A stretch of 64,000 bases of DNA, taken from Phanerodontia chrysosporium (Eukaryota > Basidiomycota > Agaricomycetes > Polyporales > Phanerochaetaceae). This document shows positions 14,502 to 25,370 of this stretch, one piece after another. The notes below the pieces were generated by a model, which worked only from the letters and a program-made list of their open reading frames with translations, was not told the origin of the DNA and searched no databases. Both the position numbers and the translations under genes were made by a program. The number at the start of each line of letters is the position of its first letter. Within the stretch, counting starts at the first letter, position 1. The DNA lies in assembly GCA_001910725.1 (NCBI GenBank), contig MJGA01000015.1, positions 496,001 through 560,000 on the forward strand, given 5' to 3'.

Positions 14502-17500
14502 TCATAGGTTCGACATGCCTGATGAGATGTCTCGTACGTTCTCTACGTCCGTCAGGTTATTGATATATGCTCCCCAGTCATTCCATCTGCACGCCAGCTG
14601 TCAGTGACCTGGTCGAAGGATAACGCGAGGACGATACGTACTCCAAGCTTGTTGGTGCAGTCGACAGCATCGCGAGAACATCGCTGTCGAACAATTGTGG
14701 GGGCGTGCCCATGGACTGGTCCGAGCTGGCTTGCCCCCATGACTGGGGACTGTCCGAGGATATGCCAGCCATCGTGTCCGAGAGTGGGGTAGACGCTTGC
14801 ATGAAGCCGTTCGAGAATGGTGAGGCGTAAGGACTTGCGCCGTACGAGGTCTGGGGAGGCGTATGGTTCGCCCCGCCATGCGTCTGCGACGGGCTATATG
14901 CATTGCTACTCTGCGCAGCGAAGGGACTGGCGGTGAACGCAGCAGCGGATGTCGAGGGCATCGTGAATGAAGAATTCCACGCCGGAGCTGCGCCGGGTTG
15001 CTGAGTCGACATCCATGACTGGCTTTGCCACAGCGAGTTCAGAAGCACTGAATCTGTCACATACGGGGGCAAGCTGTCGAGGGTCGAGCTGATATTTGGC
15101 ACGGTCGCAGCCGCGCTAGCCCGTCTGGCATGCTGCTGAACCGTTGTGTGCCCGCCATGATACGGGAAGCTAGATCGGTGCCGAGGGGACCAGTAGTACC
15201 ATTGGTCGGAGGGCTAGAAGCCGTAGGACCGTCATCGTTCCAGCTTCTCTTTAACCCTTTCCTTGGCGGGTCGCCGGGGAAGTGCAGGTCACCAATGGCA
15301 GCAAGCTCAATGATACATTCTCTACCATCATGTGTTCAGACCGGTCAGGTTAATCAAAGACGAAAGCCTGACTTACCGAACTTTGCCTGCTATGTTGATA
15401 CGCGGCGCAAGGTGCTTCAACATGGTCAAGACCTTGAAGACCTCCTCAAGGTCCTTCGCCTTGGAACCACTGTTGTCATGTTTATCGGCCCAGATTTTCA
15501 GGACTAGGACGATTGCTGAATTGAACAGCGCGATCTGAAAGGCGCAAGTCAGTCTTTCCTGTAACCAGAGATTATGCCATGACACCGTACTAGGTTTTGA
15601 TATGCCCCCTGAACATTCCGCTTGAATTGGATCTCCAGTATATGCACACATGCCCTGGCGGCGTTCGTGCATATAGTAAGGGACGGCAGTACCAGTGTTG
15701 TAGACTTGCTCGGGATCGGTATAAACGATCGGTGAATGAGGATTTGGAGATGGTAGTAGCTGGAGTACAGCCAAGCTGACTGGTGCAGGAAAGCGTCCCT
15801 TTCGATATTGGGATCCCATCGCACTGTAAGACAGAGACAGACGTCAGCAAATTCCAAGCATGCGGTCGACCAATACGCACAGTGCTCAGGCACCGAGTCC
15901 ATCCACTTGTTCAATGCCGAGTCAAGGGCGCTGACAATCTCCTGTTGCATCTCTACACTCATACCCCAGTGCGCTTTCGACTTGTTTGTGGCGTACTATG
16001 ATATGTTGAATAGGTGTCTTCCCATGGGCAAAAGTGGCACGAAGCCAACTCACAATAGTACGCAAGGTAGCCGCCTGAATTTGCATCAATCGGATGAGAC
16101 AGTTGAAAGCAGACATAATTGAGGGTTGCCCTTGTGGCTGCTTGAAGGCCTGTGCAGGATCTTCACTGAACCAGTATTCATCATCGCACTCTATAGGCAA
16201 GTCCAGGTCGAAACTATCGTTGTGATACTGTGAGTGAAAATCAAACGTATGGAATCGATTACGCACTCCTCATCTTGGATGCAACATGGGCGGCCAAGGA
16301 CGGAGCTAAGGGTACGATCGAGCACGACTAAGACCCTTAAAGCGTTCCTGTCAGCCTTGATCCGCGAATGTGTTTAGGCACTGCATACCAGAACGCGCGC
16401 TTCAATAGCTCGTCGTCTGTGTTCGGATGCTGCTTATATACCCGTCGCTTATGCGCACCCAGATCCATAGACAGCCGCAAGCCGTACGAAATAATCACGG
16501 AAGCAGCATGGGGAGTTGGCGAGCCATACAAATACACAGCAGCAAGCTAAGCGGAGATTAGCTGCGCAACCCGTGACAAATCGCGAGAACTTACGGAAGG
16601 GACCTGCACGTCGTACAAGGTGGCAGGTCGTAGGTCCAATGTCTTCCGAACCTCTTGCACACGTCTGAACCACTTCCAGCCGGACGTCTGCCAAAGGTTT
16701 GAACCATCCAGTAACACGCGTCGGTCGTCCGAGAAGCGTGCGCCTATGGCGCATACAATCAGCACGGTAGATCCAAAACCTTCGTTGCGATAGTGTAGGC
16801 CCTCGTCGAGCTGCTTCTGGAAGATGATGCGGTTCAGGAGCGGCATGAAGATGTTCGAGTTTGTGAAGTATTTCTCGACGAGCGAGGCGAGTAGGTCGGG
16901 CTCTGGGAAGTCCTGCGGAGTGTATGGACATGCTGTAGGGGGCGCGATCCACTGCCAAGCGATGTCAGATCCACTTCAGGGGCTAGAGAGCTGAACGCGA
17001 CGCACTGGATTCTCCTTCCAAGGCTCGCCACACATGTCATGAAACGCTTCCCTATTCTTCGTCGGACCGAGCTTCAAATCGGGGTTGGCAGCGTTCGCAG
17101 TCGTCGCTGCTTCCCGCATATCTAAAGCTTGCTGTACCAGTACAAGCGAGCTTGATTTTCCAAGCCATTGCAGATTCGCCGGTGGCTTGCCCAGGGCCGG
17201 TAACCGTTGCTCGATGGAGACGACCACGTCATCATCCTCGTCGCTTGGGTACTGCTCGTTGTTCAATGGGGGCAGTGAGGCAGTCGGCCAGTCTTTCCGC
17301 ATGGTGGGAAGATTGCTGACGATGAGGAGGGCGATGATACGGTTGAGGTCTGAGTGTCCGTCGCGCCTTCCGCAGCTTCTAATCTTGCCGTTAACTGTAT
17401 AGGTTAGCTACGATCATTCGAGAAGCCGTATCTTCCCACCTTCCTGATGGTTTCTTGAGCTTGGGCTAACTGAGACTCGAGATTCTGGACATATCTGGTA

Positions 17501-17945
17501 GTACATAGGCACACGTCAGTGCGCGGCAATGGTCTCGGACATTGTGACAGCATACTCTGGGTCAATGGCGCGTTTCTACGGGTCGTTCGTGAGCTTTGGT
17601 ACAAGCAATTAGGTGATGAAAGGACCTTAGGTGCATATGTGCATTTATAGTCATATGTTTTGCAATTTGTACATAGACTGTCTGGCATAGAATCGCCATC
17701 ACCTGCAGGTTAGGGCGAGAACAACTGCAGATGAGTCGAATGGCACGCATGGACACGGTTTCGGGACCCACATCGGACTGGGCGAGAGTTAGCACGGGAC
17801 GTCATCGCTCGCCTAACGCTGAAGGCGTACCCTTCCGCCGCCTGCACATGTCGCAAGCTCTGGGTCTTTTCTTTCTTTCTGCATTTCTGGACTTGGTGTG
17901 CAGTGTAGGCGCGTCGCTGTCGTTTGCGTCCTCCGGCGATGACAT
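14502..17945 (-). CDS. Zn2Cys6 fungal-specific transcription factor
   Basis: DNA-binding regulator with an N-terminal binuclear zinc cluster and a Fungal_trans-type middle region. Start at 17945 gives a short acidic leader, a basic stretch, then CDMCRRRK. Intron 17778-17830 follows, then a 6-nt exon (17772-17777) that supplies VRC, then intron 17703-17771, then DGDSMPDSLCTNC and the last Cys. The resulting spacing C-x2-C-x6-C-x10-C-x2-C-x6-C is correct. A coiled-coil-like YVQNLESQLAQAQETI follows. The middle domain includes YFTNSNIFMPLLN, GARFSDDRRV, ASVIISYGLRLSMDLGAH and HLQILIHRSFIPIPSK. The C-terminus is Ser/Gln/Pro-rich and ends in EWNDWGAYI, a common end in basidiomycete members. Not all exon joins between 17400 and 17650 could be phased. 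Target genes unknown. Confidence 0.85.
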
Positions 17946-18318
17946 ACTCGCGGGGAGGTTCGTGTTCAAACAAGAAATGGCCGTAGCTGCGCAAGCTGAC
18001 TAGGCAAGCTGCCGCTGCCGCACTGTTAGGCGGTCTCTCGGCGCGCGCCGTGGGCACGTGAATTGGGTGAAGAACAACGAATGGCTTGATCCCCAATAGC
18101 ACACCATGTCGTGTCGATTCGAGAGGAGCGAATGAATGCAAAAGAGTCGAGTTTGTCGATCTGGGGAGCTAGTTGATGCTGCACATGGCTAAAACATGCA
18201 CGAGCAGGCAGAGACTTGACAAGCTCAGCTGGTCAGCATCATTACGCCGAGAAAGCGCCTGTCAGGGCCAAAAACAAGCCTTCTGTGGACATAATATTAT
18301 TAATTAATGTTTGAATAC
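17946..18318. other. Intergenic between the transcription factor and tRNA-Asp
   Basis: Promoter side of the zinc-cluster gene (-) and 5' flank of the tRNA. An AT-rich patch, taattaat, lies just before the tRNA. No gene seen. Confidence 0.5.
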
Positions 18319-18402
18319 TCCCTGGTAGTATATCGGTTAGTACACGCGCCTGTCACCTTTGAAGGTCCGCGCGAAAGCGGGGTTCGACTCCCCGCCAGGG
18401 AG
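18319..18402 (+). tRNA. tRNA-Asp (anticodon GTC) with a 12-nt intron
   Basis: The acceptor stem TCCCTGG (18319-18325) pairs with CCAGGGA (18395-18401), with G as discriminator at 18402. The D-arm follows, then an anticodon stem of CGCGC (18345-18349) pairing with GCGCG (18369-18373). The loop holds GTC at 18352-18354. Twelve extra bases (18356-18367) sit one nucleotide 3' of the anticodon, the canonical place for a nuclear tRNA intron. The T-arm is CGGGG TTCGACT CCCCG. Mature length is 72 nt before CCA addition. All stems are perfectly paired, so the gene looks functional. Confidence 0.95.
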
Positions 18403-18804
18403 CTTCTATTTTTCTTGCTCTTCTTTTCCCCCTAGCCTGCAGTGTATGGATAGTCAATGTGTATATTTTGCTCATTACCTCATGGCACACATGTATGTGC
18501 CGTTGTAACTCTGACCACAGTACTCGCAATACGGATGGGACGTTATTCGTTCGTTTTCTCCAGCACTCAATCTAGAGAGTCAGGACACTTACCACCAAGT
18601 GCCGTGAACGATGATAGCCTTCCCTACGCCCCCGTCCCAAAGCTACGTCTTCAGTTGCTCGCGCGGGAGTATGGGTAAGTCGTTTTGGTTTCTGGACTCT
18701 AGCTGGGAGGTGCGCCAAGGTGTGATCCTTAAACCACCATCCAGTAGTAATGGGATATAAATTAGGCGGATATACAATAGCAGCGGTGACAGTCCGAGTA
18801 GGTC
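18403..18804. other. Intergenic after tRNA-Asp
   Basis: The tRNA is followed within a few bases by a T-run (tttttctt), the expected RNA polymerase III terminator. The rest is the 3' side of the RRM gene on the minus strand. No gene seen. Confidence 0.5.
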
Positions 18805-19911
18805 CTATGAGGCTTCTTTGTGCTTCTTGATCTTGACACCCGCCAGCGCATGCGACGCCTTCTTCGTCGGTGGGGCAAGGGAGACGGGTGACGGCTTCGT
18901 AGGCAAGACAGGAAGCGTCCGCGGCGCAACGGGAGCGGGCTGCGCGAGGGGCAACGCGGGAAGAGGGCTCGACCTCTTAGTGTTTACGCGTTGGACTGCG
19001 CCGCTCGGGGACGCGAGCGTCGCTGCGAGGGCGGCCCCTATGGGTTTTGGCGGCAGCGACGGATGCGCCGGCGGGGCCGGGACGGCGGACGAGGACTGCC
19101 CCATCTGGCGGAGCTTGGCCTCCATCTTTGCAATCTTGTCTTGGGTGCTGCAGCGCGCGGTCAGTGGGGGCGAACAGTGACAGGGGAAGAGGGCGGCGAC
19201 GCACGCTTCGGACCGGCCGGCATTCACGCTCTTTATGAGGCTCAGCGTGGTGGGCTTCCCGACGTCGCTCAGGTGCCGCTTGTTGCGCAGCTGCGAGCCC
19301 GTCAGCGGGTCGAGCGGGGCCTGCTGGGCGTACGTCACGACGAGCTTGCGGCCGCGCAGCAGCTTGTCATGCGCGGCAATGAGGGCCTTCGCGGCGTCCT
19401 GCGGACAGAACCGTCAGAGCGTTGTTCAGCGGAGATGACTCCAGGGCCTGCAGGACTCAGAGCCCGGGCTGTGCGTGGGGGATGGGGGCGCGGTGTCATG
19501 GCGGGGTGGAGCGGGATACGGGTGACGGGGAGGAGAACCCGGGATGAGCAGAAGAAGCAGCCCCATAGTGACAGATACACGTACATTCTCGTCCGCGTAC
19601 TCTACGAATGCATATCCTCGCGGTTTGCCCTTCAGGGGTCCAGTCTTGTGGAAGAGGAAGTCGAGCTTCGAGATCTTGCCGTACTTTGAGAACACTTGAA
19701 GCAACGTGTACCTAGAGTTCGAGCTTAGTAGGAGTCCGTGAGGGAGTAAAGACACATACTCGTCCACCGTGGGCGCCAGGTTTCCAACGTAGAGGCGATC
19801 CTTCAGCAATCGTCTAGCTTGCGGAGGTGCAGGTGGCGCAATGTCTTGCGAGGTAGATGCGACAGGATACGAGAGTAGACTCTCGGATTGAAGGTCTGTT
19901 GCAGGCTCCAT
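18805..19911 (-). CDS. RBM18-like RNA-binding protein (single RRM)
   Basis: Four exons, 19760-19911, 19585-19711, 19205-19398 and 18805-19147, encode 271 residues in phase. One RRM spans about residues 40-120: RNP2 is RLYVGNLAP and RNP1 is KGKPRGYAFVEYA. The element SKLDFLFHKTGPLKGKPRGY closely follows the RBM18 pattern. A short linker with KRHLSDVGKPTTLSLIKSVN follows, then a coiled-coil-like DKIAKMEAKLRQM, then a Pro/Ala-rich tail ending in a basic cluster. The intron at 19148-19204 is 57 nt, free of stop codons and in frame, so its retention would still give a protein. An in-frame upstream start at about 20010 would add 33 residues; 19911 is preferred for its position just before conserved sequence. 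RNA target unknown. Confidence 0.85.
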
Positions 19912-20400
19912 TGAAAGATCTCTATGTGAGAGCGGTGTGTGTACGGCAGAAGGTAGGACCCGGGGGTAGACGATGTTTGTCTGTGGACAAGCCGGTCGAG
20001 GGCTCACCATGACATGCGGGCGCTCTCCAATTACCGCTGGCGCTTAGGAGGCGTGCACCTTTCAGACTCGCGACCATTTGAGAAGAGAAAAGAAGCCCCA
20101 AGGCAAAGGGCAGAGATTTCGTTGCAGATCCAGGAAAGCCAACGACTACAGGATACACTAAGATAAGTCACCAACGCTGAAACCCAATCCCAAGCCAGTT
20201 AAAAACAGAACCAAAAAAAGACACTGCGGCAGAGTACTTGAAGGAAAAAGCAACTATCGCTACAATAAGTGACAAGAATAAGACAAAGCAGACTGCTGGG
20301 TACAAAGGTGTGAAGAACTATCACTCTTCCTACACAAGAGAGAGATGGTCAGACATCGATCTCGTCGCACAGATAAAGCTGGCAACGCACCTCAAGACAG
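19912..20400. other. Intergenic between RRM and C2H2 genes
   Basis: Contains the upstream region of the RRM gene and the 3' region of the C2H2 gene (both minus). A-rich around 20200-20300. No gene seen. Confidence 0.5.
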
Positions 20401-22001
20401 CTACAATTCCATCCCATGCGTACTGATCATGTGCCGCTTGACAGCGTCGTCGCGAGAGAGCTTCTTGTCGCATATAGGGCACAGCGACGTCAGCCCGCAG
20501 TGGACGCGGTCGATGTGCCGCTGGATGTCCGCCTTCCGGACAAGAAGCTCTGCGCATCCGGGCCAGGTGCAGCGGTGCCGCCCGTTCGCGCCGCGCCTCG
20601 TCTTGCCGCTGTCGCGCGACGGCTGGCCGGCGTACTCCTCGTCGTCGGTCCTGGGCTTCTTTGCCTGCGAGTAGGCCGCTTCCGCACCGGCTCCTCGGCC
20701 GCCTCCTGCTCTTCGTCGTCACTGTCGTCCTCCATATCCCGGCGCCGCTTGCCCAGCGAGCGCGTGGCACGCCCGCCGATCGATATTCCCGCGCCAGACG
20801 CAGAGCCCAACGACTCGCCGTCGCATCCGTTGTCGAACGCGACGCACGCGGCGAGCTTCTCCAGGGTCTTCACCGTGACTCTGCGCCGTGGGAGATACGC
20901 GTCGGCGAGCGAGGCGGCGGGTGCAGTAGACTTAGAGGGCGGGGACGGTGCAGCCTTGCGGGTGTCCCGGCGGACAGCGGGGGCGCGCTTCGGGTAGGGC
21001 GTGCTCGCCTGCGCTGCCTTCGAGACCTTGGGCGTGCGCGCGGGGCCAGCTTTTGGGAGCGGGACTTGGTTGTGCGGGACGGCGGAGGGGGCTGGGCGAC
21101 GAGTGGCTGCAGGACGGCTGGGGCAGCGCCGGCGAGTGGCTGCGGGACGGAGAGAACGGAGTGGCGGGTGGCTGTCGGACCGCGCGGGAGATGCCGAGCG
21201 CGACGATGACACGCTGGATAGTGGGCTACACGCTCTTAGCTCCGGCGAGCGGGAGCGGCGGGTGGTGGCGACGCTGGGAACGCGGCATGGCGACTCGGTA
21301 GGTTCACCATCGGCCTCGGTCTTGGGCAGCGCGTCGGTGTTGACGGGCGCAGTGCTGCCGTCTGCGCCGTGGGATTCGCCGAGCAACATGTCCAGCTCTC
21401 TTCCGAGCCAGTCATCTCTGTAGGCTGGCGAAATAAGGCTAGCGGGGCGTCCGTACTCCGGATCTCGAGAGTCCCGAACAGACTAGACGAGAATTCTGGA
21501 GGACGGTTGGCGCTGGTGGCGGGTACGACGCGTCGATCAGTGGCGGTTGTGGAGGCGGACGACACGGACGCTGCACTCGAGGTGCTAGAAGCACTCGAAG
21601 CACTGAGCTCGCTCACGTCAGATATCGGGCTGCCAAATAGAAGGTCGTCGTCGAGGCCGCGGAGCCCTTGCGTAGGCGAGGCCTCGGGCTGTGGGCACAG
21701 GACTGCAGGTAAGTAAGCCGTGGTTGACAGGATGGGGCAATCTGCGCACCTTTGATTGTCCAAAGAAGGGATCCACGTAATAGGCGTCGAAGGATGCGAT
21801 ACTTGCATCCTTGATGCCGTGCGAGTAGTCGGGATTAAGCCAGAACTCTGATGAGGGGTCTAGCGAGCTGGCAGGAATGTCCAAGACGTGCCAGTCATCC
21901 CTCGTCAACGGAGTCGTGCTTGCGAGAAAGTCGCTGTATGTTTGCTGCCCCATGAAGGGGTTGACCGAGTGCGGTCGTAATGGTCCGCTCCAGAAGTTCA
22001 T
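20401..22001 (-). CDS. C2H2 zinc-finger protein with two C-terminal fingers
   Basis: Exons 21750-22001, 21457-21688 and 20401-21415. The N-terminal 160 residues are Ser/Asp-rich; the middle is Arg/Pro/Ser-rich low complexity; the C-terminus carries two classical fingers. Finger 1 has CTWPGC, twelve residues, then HIDRVH (C-x4-C-x12-H-x4-H). Finger 2 has CPIC, twelve residues, then HMISTH. The protein ends seven residues later. The first intron uses the second of two acceptors; the second intron ends CAGAG. Coding length is 1499 bases, one short of 500 codons. The break lies at 20674-20675, where one extra G/C would turn a disordered Arg-rich frame into KRPYSQAKKPRTDD leading straight into the fingers. 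Probable transcription factor; the fingers resemble those of the gene at 62294-64000. Confidence 0.8.
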
Positions 22002-22420
22002 GACGCGGTTGGGAGCGTGTCTTCGAATGCGACTGGTGTGTTCTTCGAGGTGTGGTGGGCTGGTGAGTTGTTGCGCGGGGGCGAGAGCGAGCTTCGAGGT
22101 GCGCGGGGGTGGTCCTGGGAGATCTGTTCTGGGCTCGCATCAGCAGGGCCTTTTAACGGGGACCCTGCACACGCTCAAGCGCTTCCCCGAGGCGTATCCT
22201 ATCTCGTTCGCAACCTTGTGTCCGGCGTGGTGCCTACTGGTCGCTACCTGCCATTTGTGGTGCTCATCCTGTTGTCCCGCCGATTTTCAATTCAGATTCA
22301 TTCCTGGGCATATAGGTCCCGCGCCGCGGTCTGATGACGCGGCAGAGAATAAGCACAGATCGCGCCCGGAGCAGTTGCGGCTTACCTCTGCTGCTGCGAA
22401 TAATAAGAACTAACCCCTTA

Positions 22421-22442
22421 GTGTGTCGCCAGCGCGACACAC
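22421..22442. repeat. 9-bp hairpin, 4-nt loop
   Basis: GTGTGTCGC (22421-22429) and GCGACACAC (22434-22442) are exact reverse complements separated by CAGC. It lies about 420 nt upstream of the C2H2 gene start, so it could be part of that promoter or a hairpin in a transcript. Confidence 0.6.
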
Positions 22443-25329
22443 AAGAGCACTAGAGGACGACTCTGCACTAGACGTCGACCCGCTGCACAGGAATATTGTG
22501 TGCACAGGATGGGCGAAGTGCGCAATGGCACGGTCGTGGTGTCTGTGCCCCGAGCCCAGGTTGCCTCGAGGCCCTCATCATCGCCTTCCATCAGGGGGGT
22601 ACCAAGCGGAATGAATCGGTAATGCTAGAATCTTAGCGCCATTCTACTCGTCTCTCACGTACACGTTGGTACACCTCCTTGGGAGTCGGGGCAGTGCCCG
22701 CATGCCCATTTGGCTACCCAGCCATGTGTCGCCCGCGTGCCGTGGTGCAGGGTGCGTGCAAGCGCAACACAGCAGCTGAGGCTGCCTAACACTGCGCGGG
22801 AGGATGGTAGGTCGCAAAGGGGTGGTCGTGCGGGCACGCCGCTGCCGTCGAGCGAGCACGACGGAGGAGGCTAGAACGTACATGGCATCGGCGGCGGAGG
22901 ATGGTGTGATCGCAGGTAAGCGATGCGGAGGGCTCGCCCCGCTGAGGCCGACCGTCGGCGATGGACATTGATAAACGGCGGGAGAGGGCGTGGGCGAAGC
23001 TGACATGAACACGGGCGGGCACCCAGAAATGGCGAAGCGCGGACCCACAGTGCCAAACAGCGCACAAACAAACACCGCTCGCAGGTCGATCCGCCGCGCG
23101 TCTGCCCCGCCCTCCGCATTGTCCCAGCGGTTTCTGATGCCTCACAGAGCCCATCAAAAGGAGCAGCAGGCACGAGCGGCGACATGAGGAGGCAATGCAC
23201 CAGCCCCGTGCCCCCCTGGGGGCACAATTTGGGGAATCCAGCCCATAGACTGCACCGGATACAGCTCCCGTACACCGGTCAGTTTCTGATCCACACCCAT
23301 CCCCCGCCGTCCACCCTCGTTTCCCGAGACACACCCTCGTTTTACACGCCAGGAGTCCCCGAGTACGCTATCGATACCAGAACATCTCCACGAGTCCCGC
23401 CCGGAAAAACTCCCTGGTCAGGGGGCCGGCAGGCGCGAGAACCGCCTGCCATAGATGTCGCCCTTACGTGCACGTCCCCGCCCACATTGGCACCGCAGAT
23501 CAGGAGGCGCTCCGTGAGCCCCTTTCAGCCAATCGCACGGGGCGCAAGCTGCGCACTCGACAGGTGCCATCACCCGGGCACTGGCGGGCGACCCGGCGGC
23601 GCTGGACACTCCCTGGGAGATGGTCATTTCGCAAGACAATAGCGTGAGCAAAAACCGCACCAGCAGGGCAGCAGCGTGTGCCGTTCTGGTCGGGGTTCAT
23701 AGCGTCTCCCTCGTCGAGGAGGTCGTGCGGACCTAGGTGCAAAATTTCAGCCTCGAGAGCGAGCTGACAGAACCCATCATTACGGAGAACTCAATTGTGA
23801 CGGCCCGGCCGAGAAACGGCGATCGCAGTAGCTTCTCGACAAGTCTTCCCCGCGTGTGCTGTACTTAGTACTTACCGTCCCCCGGCTACTGTCTCACGTC
23901 GCGCTAGCAACGTCTTATTGTAATCGTGTCTCACTTGCCACCCTGTGCAAGAATGGGCGTGTGCTTCGTAGGCGGACGGCCCAAGTGTCCAGAGGCCCGA
24001 GCGAAAACGCCAGTGGGGCTAACGGAAAACGGCATCGGTCGACATAGAGTTCATGCACCGACCTGACGCGCCAGGTACAAAGTCTAAACTCAGATAAGAT
24101 ATCGTCGCGCAACACTCATCCAAAATATTGACACGCACGGCAACACCGACTAATCCGTCCTCCTTCAAACGCATGCTGTTATATACACGAGGCATCCGCG
24201 TGGTGGTGTACTCGGATTTCGAAGCTCGCACGGGTCATGCGTGACGTTTCCTGCCGTGCACGATCCCCGACGGAAAAATCTAGGCAGCGATGAGAGCGGA
24301 CGAAGGCGCCGTCGCACTTGGCGGGCTCCCACGCCTGGGCGCCGGCGCATTGCGAACTCTCACCGTGATGGAAGATATGAGTCGCGTGTGCTTCACGGGA
24401 GCGGTCCCGTCCCCGGCAGGACGGCGGCGTGGCCGTGGGCCGCGCCATAATACAAGCCTGCGAATCGCCATGTTACCGCCGCCGCATCAAATGTAGAAAA
24501 CACGCACATAGCCATGTCTTCTCGCGCTGAGCACGGAGGAAGCGTCAGCATGCGCAGCGTTCGGGGGAAGTGCAGTACCAGTCGAGCGAAGTGCCCCGTC
24601 TGCTGCGCAGGATGCCCCCAGGTATCCGATGTTCAACGGAGAGACATAGGGGACAGGACATTGGCCACACCGACCTTTTACTATACAAGGTCCTGGGCGA
24701 CGGCGAGTAAGCTGCGTGCACCGGCGGTCTTTCGATGCGTCGGAACTGAGCTCGCTCCCGAACGGAGCACTGCCGTGCGCCTCCAGACCAGCGTCTCAGC
24801 CAACAAGTCTCGAGAATATGCCTTTCATGAGAGTACGACGTGAGGATGCTATATGCGTCCGTAGTGCGAGATACGTGGACGAAGACGAGAAGTCATCGAC
24901 GAAATAATTGACGAAATAACCGCCCAGCGTCTAGCTCGGAGAAGTCGGAGGCAACCGTTTAAGCGCCCTAACATGTTGGTCTGCGACGCTACATTCCACA
25001 GCGCCACACCGCTGCTAGGTACGATACCAAAAGGCTTCAAATTTCAAGAAAGTCATATCACCACAGTGAGAAATATTTACACAGAGCGGAGGGGGTAAAC
25101 TCATTTTCAGCAGGCGCAGCGCTTTCAAACACAACTCTGGAGGTGCTCGAATCCGGATCGAATCTCTTAAAAATTGGAATGACCTACGGTGACTCCTCCA
25201 GATGCTGTCCGACATTGCACAAAGACATTGAGTGTCGCCTCCGACGACCACGGCGCACGTGAGCGGCGGACGCCCGCGAAGGCGCGCTAACTGCCAGGAG
25301 CTGCGGTGATGGACGCAGTGGGTAGCTCG

Positions 25330-25344
25330 CTCGGGTACCCACGC
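25330..25344 (+). promoter_or_regulatory. 15-nt block shared by both GNAT promoters
   Basis: CTCGGGTACCCACGC occurs 41 nt before the ATG of the first GNAT gene and again at 27434-27448, 51 nt before the ATG of the second. It contains the palindrome GGGTACCC. Conservation within otherwise drifting flanks may be by descent from the duplication or by function. Confidence 0.45.
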
Positions 25345-25370
25345 CTTCGACATTGACCACAACCTCGACG

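Larger units (their letters stand above)
22002..25370. other. 3.4-kb gene-poor region
   Basis: Largest gap in the window. Open frames up to about 180 codons exist on both strands but are rich in Arg, Pro, Ser and Cys, overlap one another and lack motifs or supported splice chains. A 9-bp perfect inverted repeat with a 4-nt loop sits at 22421-22442. The right end holds the promoter of the first GNAT gene. A diverged or untranslated gene cannot be excluded. Confidence 0.5.

Noticed and set aside
22644..23334. Cys-rich minus-strand frames in the 3.4-kb gap, considered as a small secreted protein
   Set aside because: No signal peptide at any start, irregular Cys spacing and competing frames on the opposite strand.
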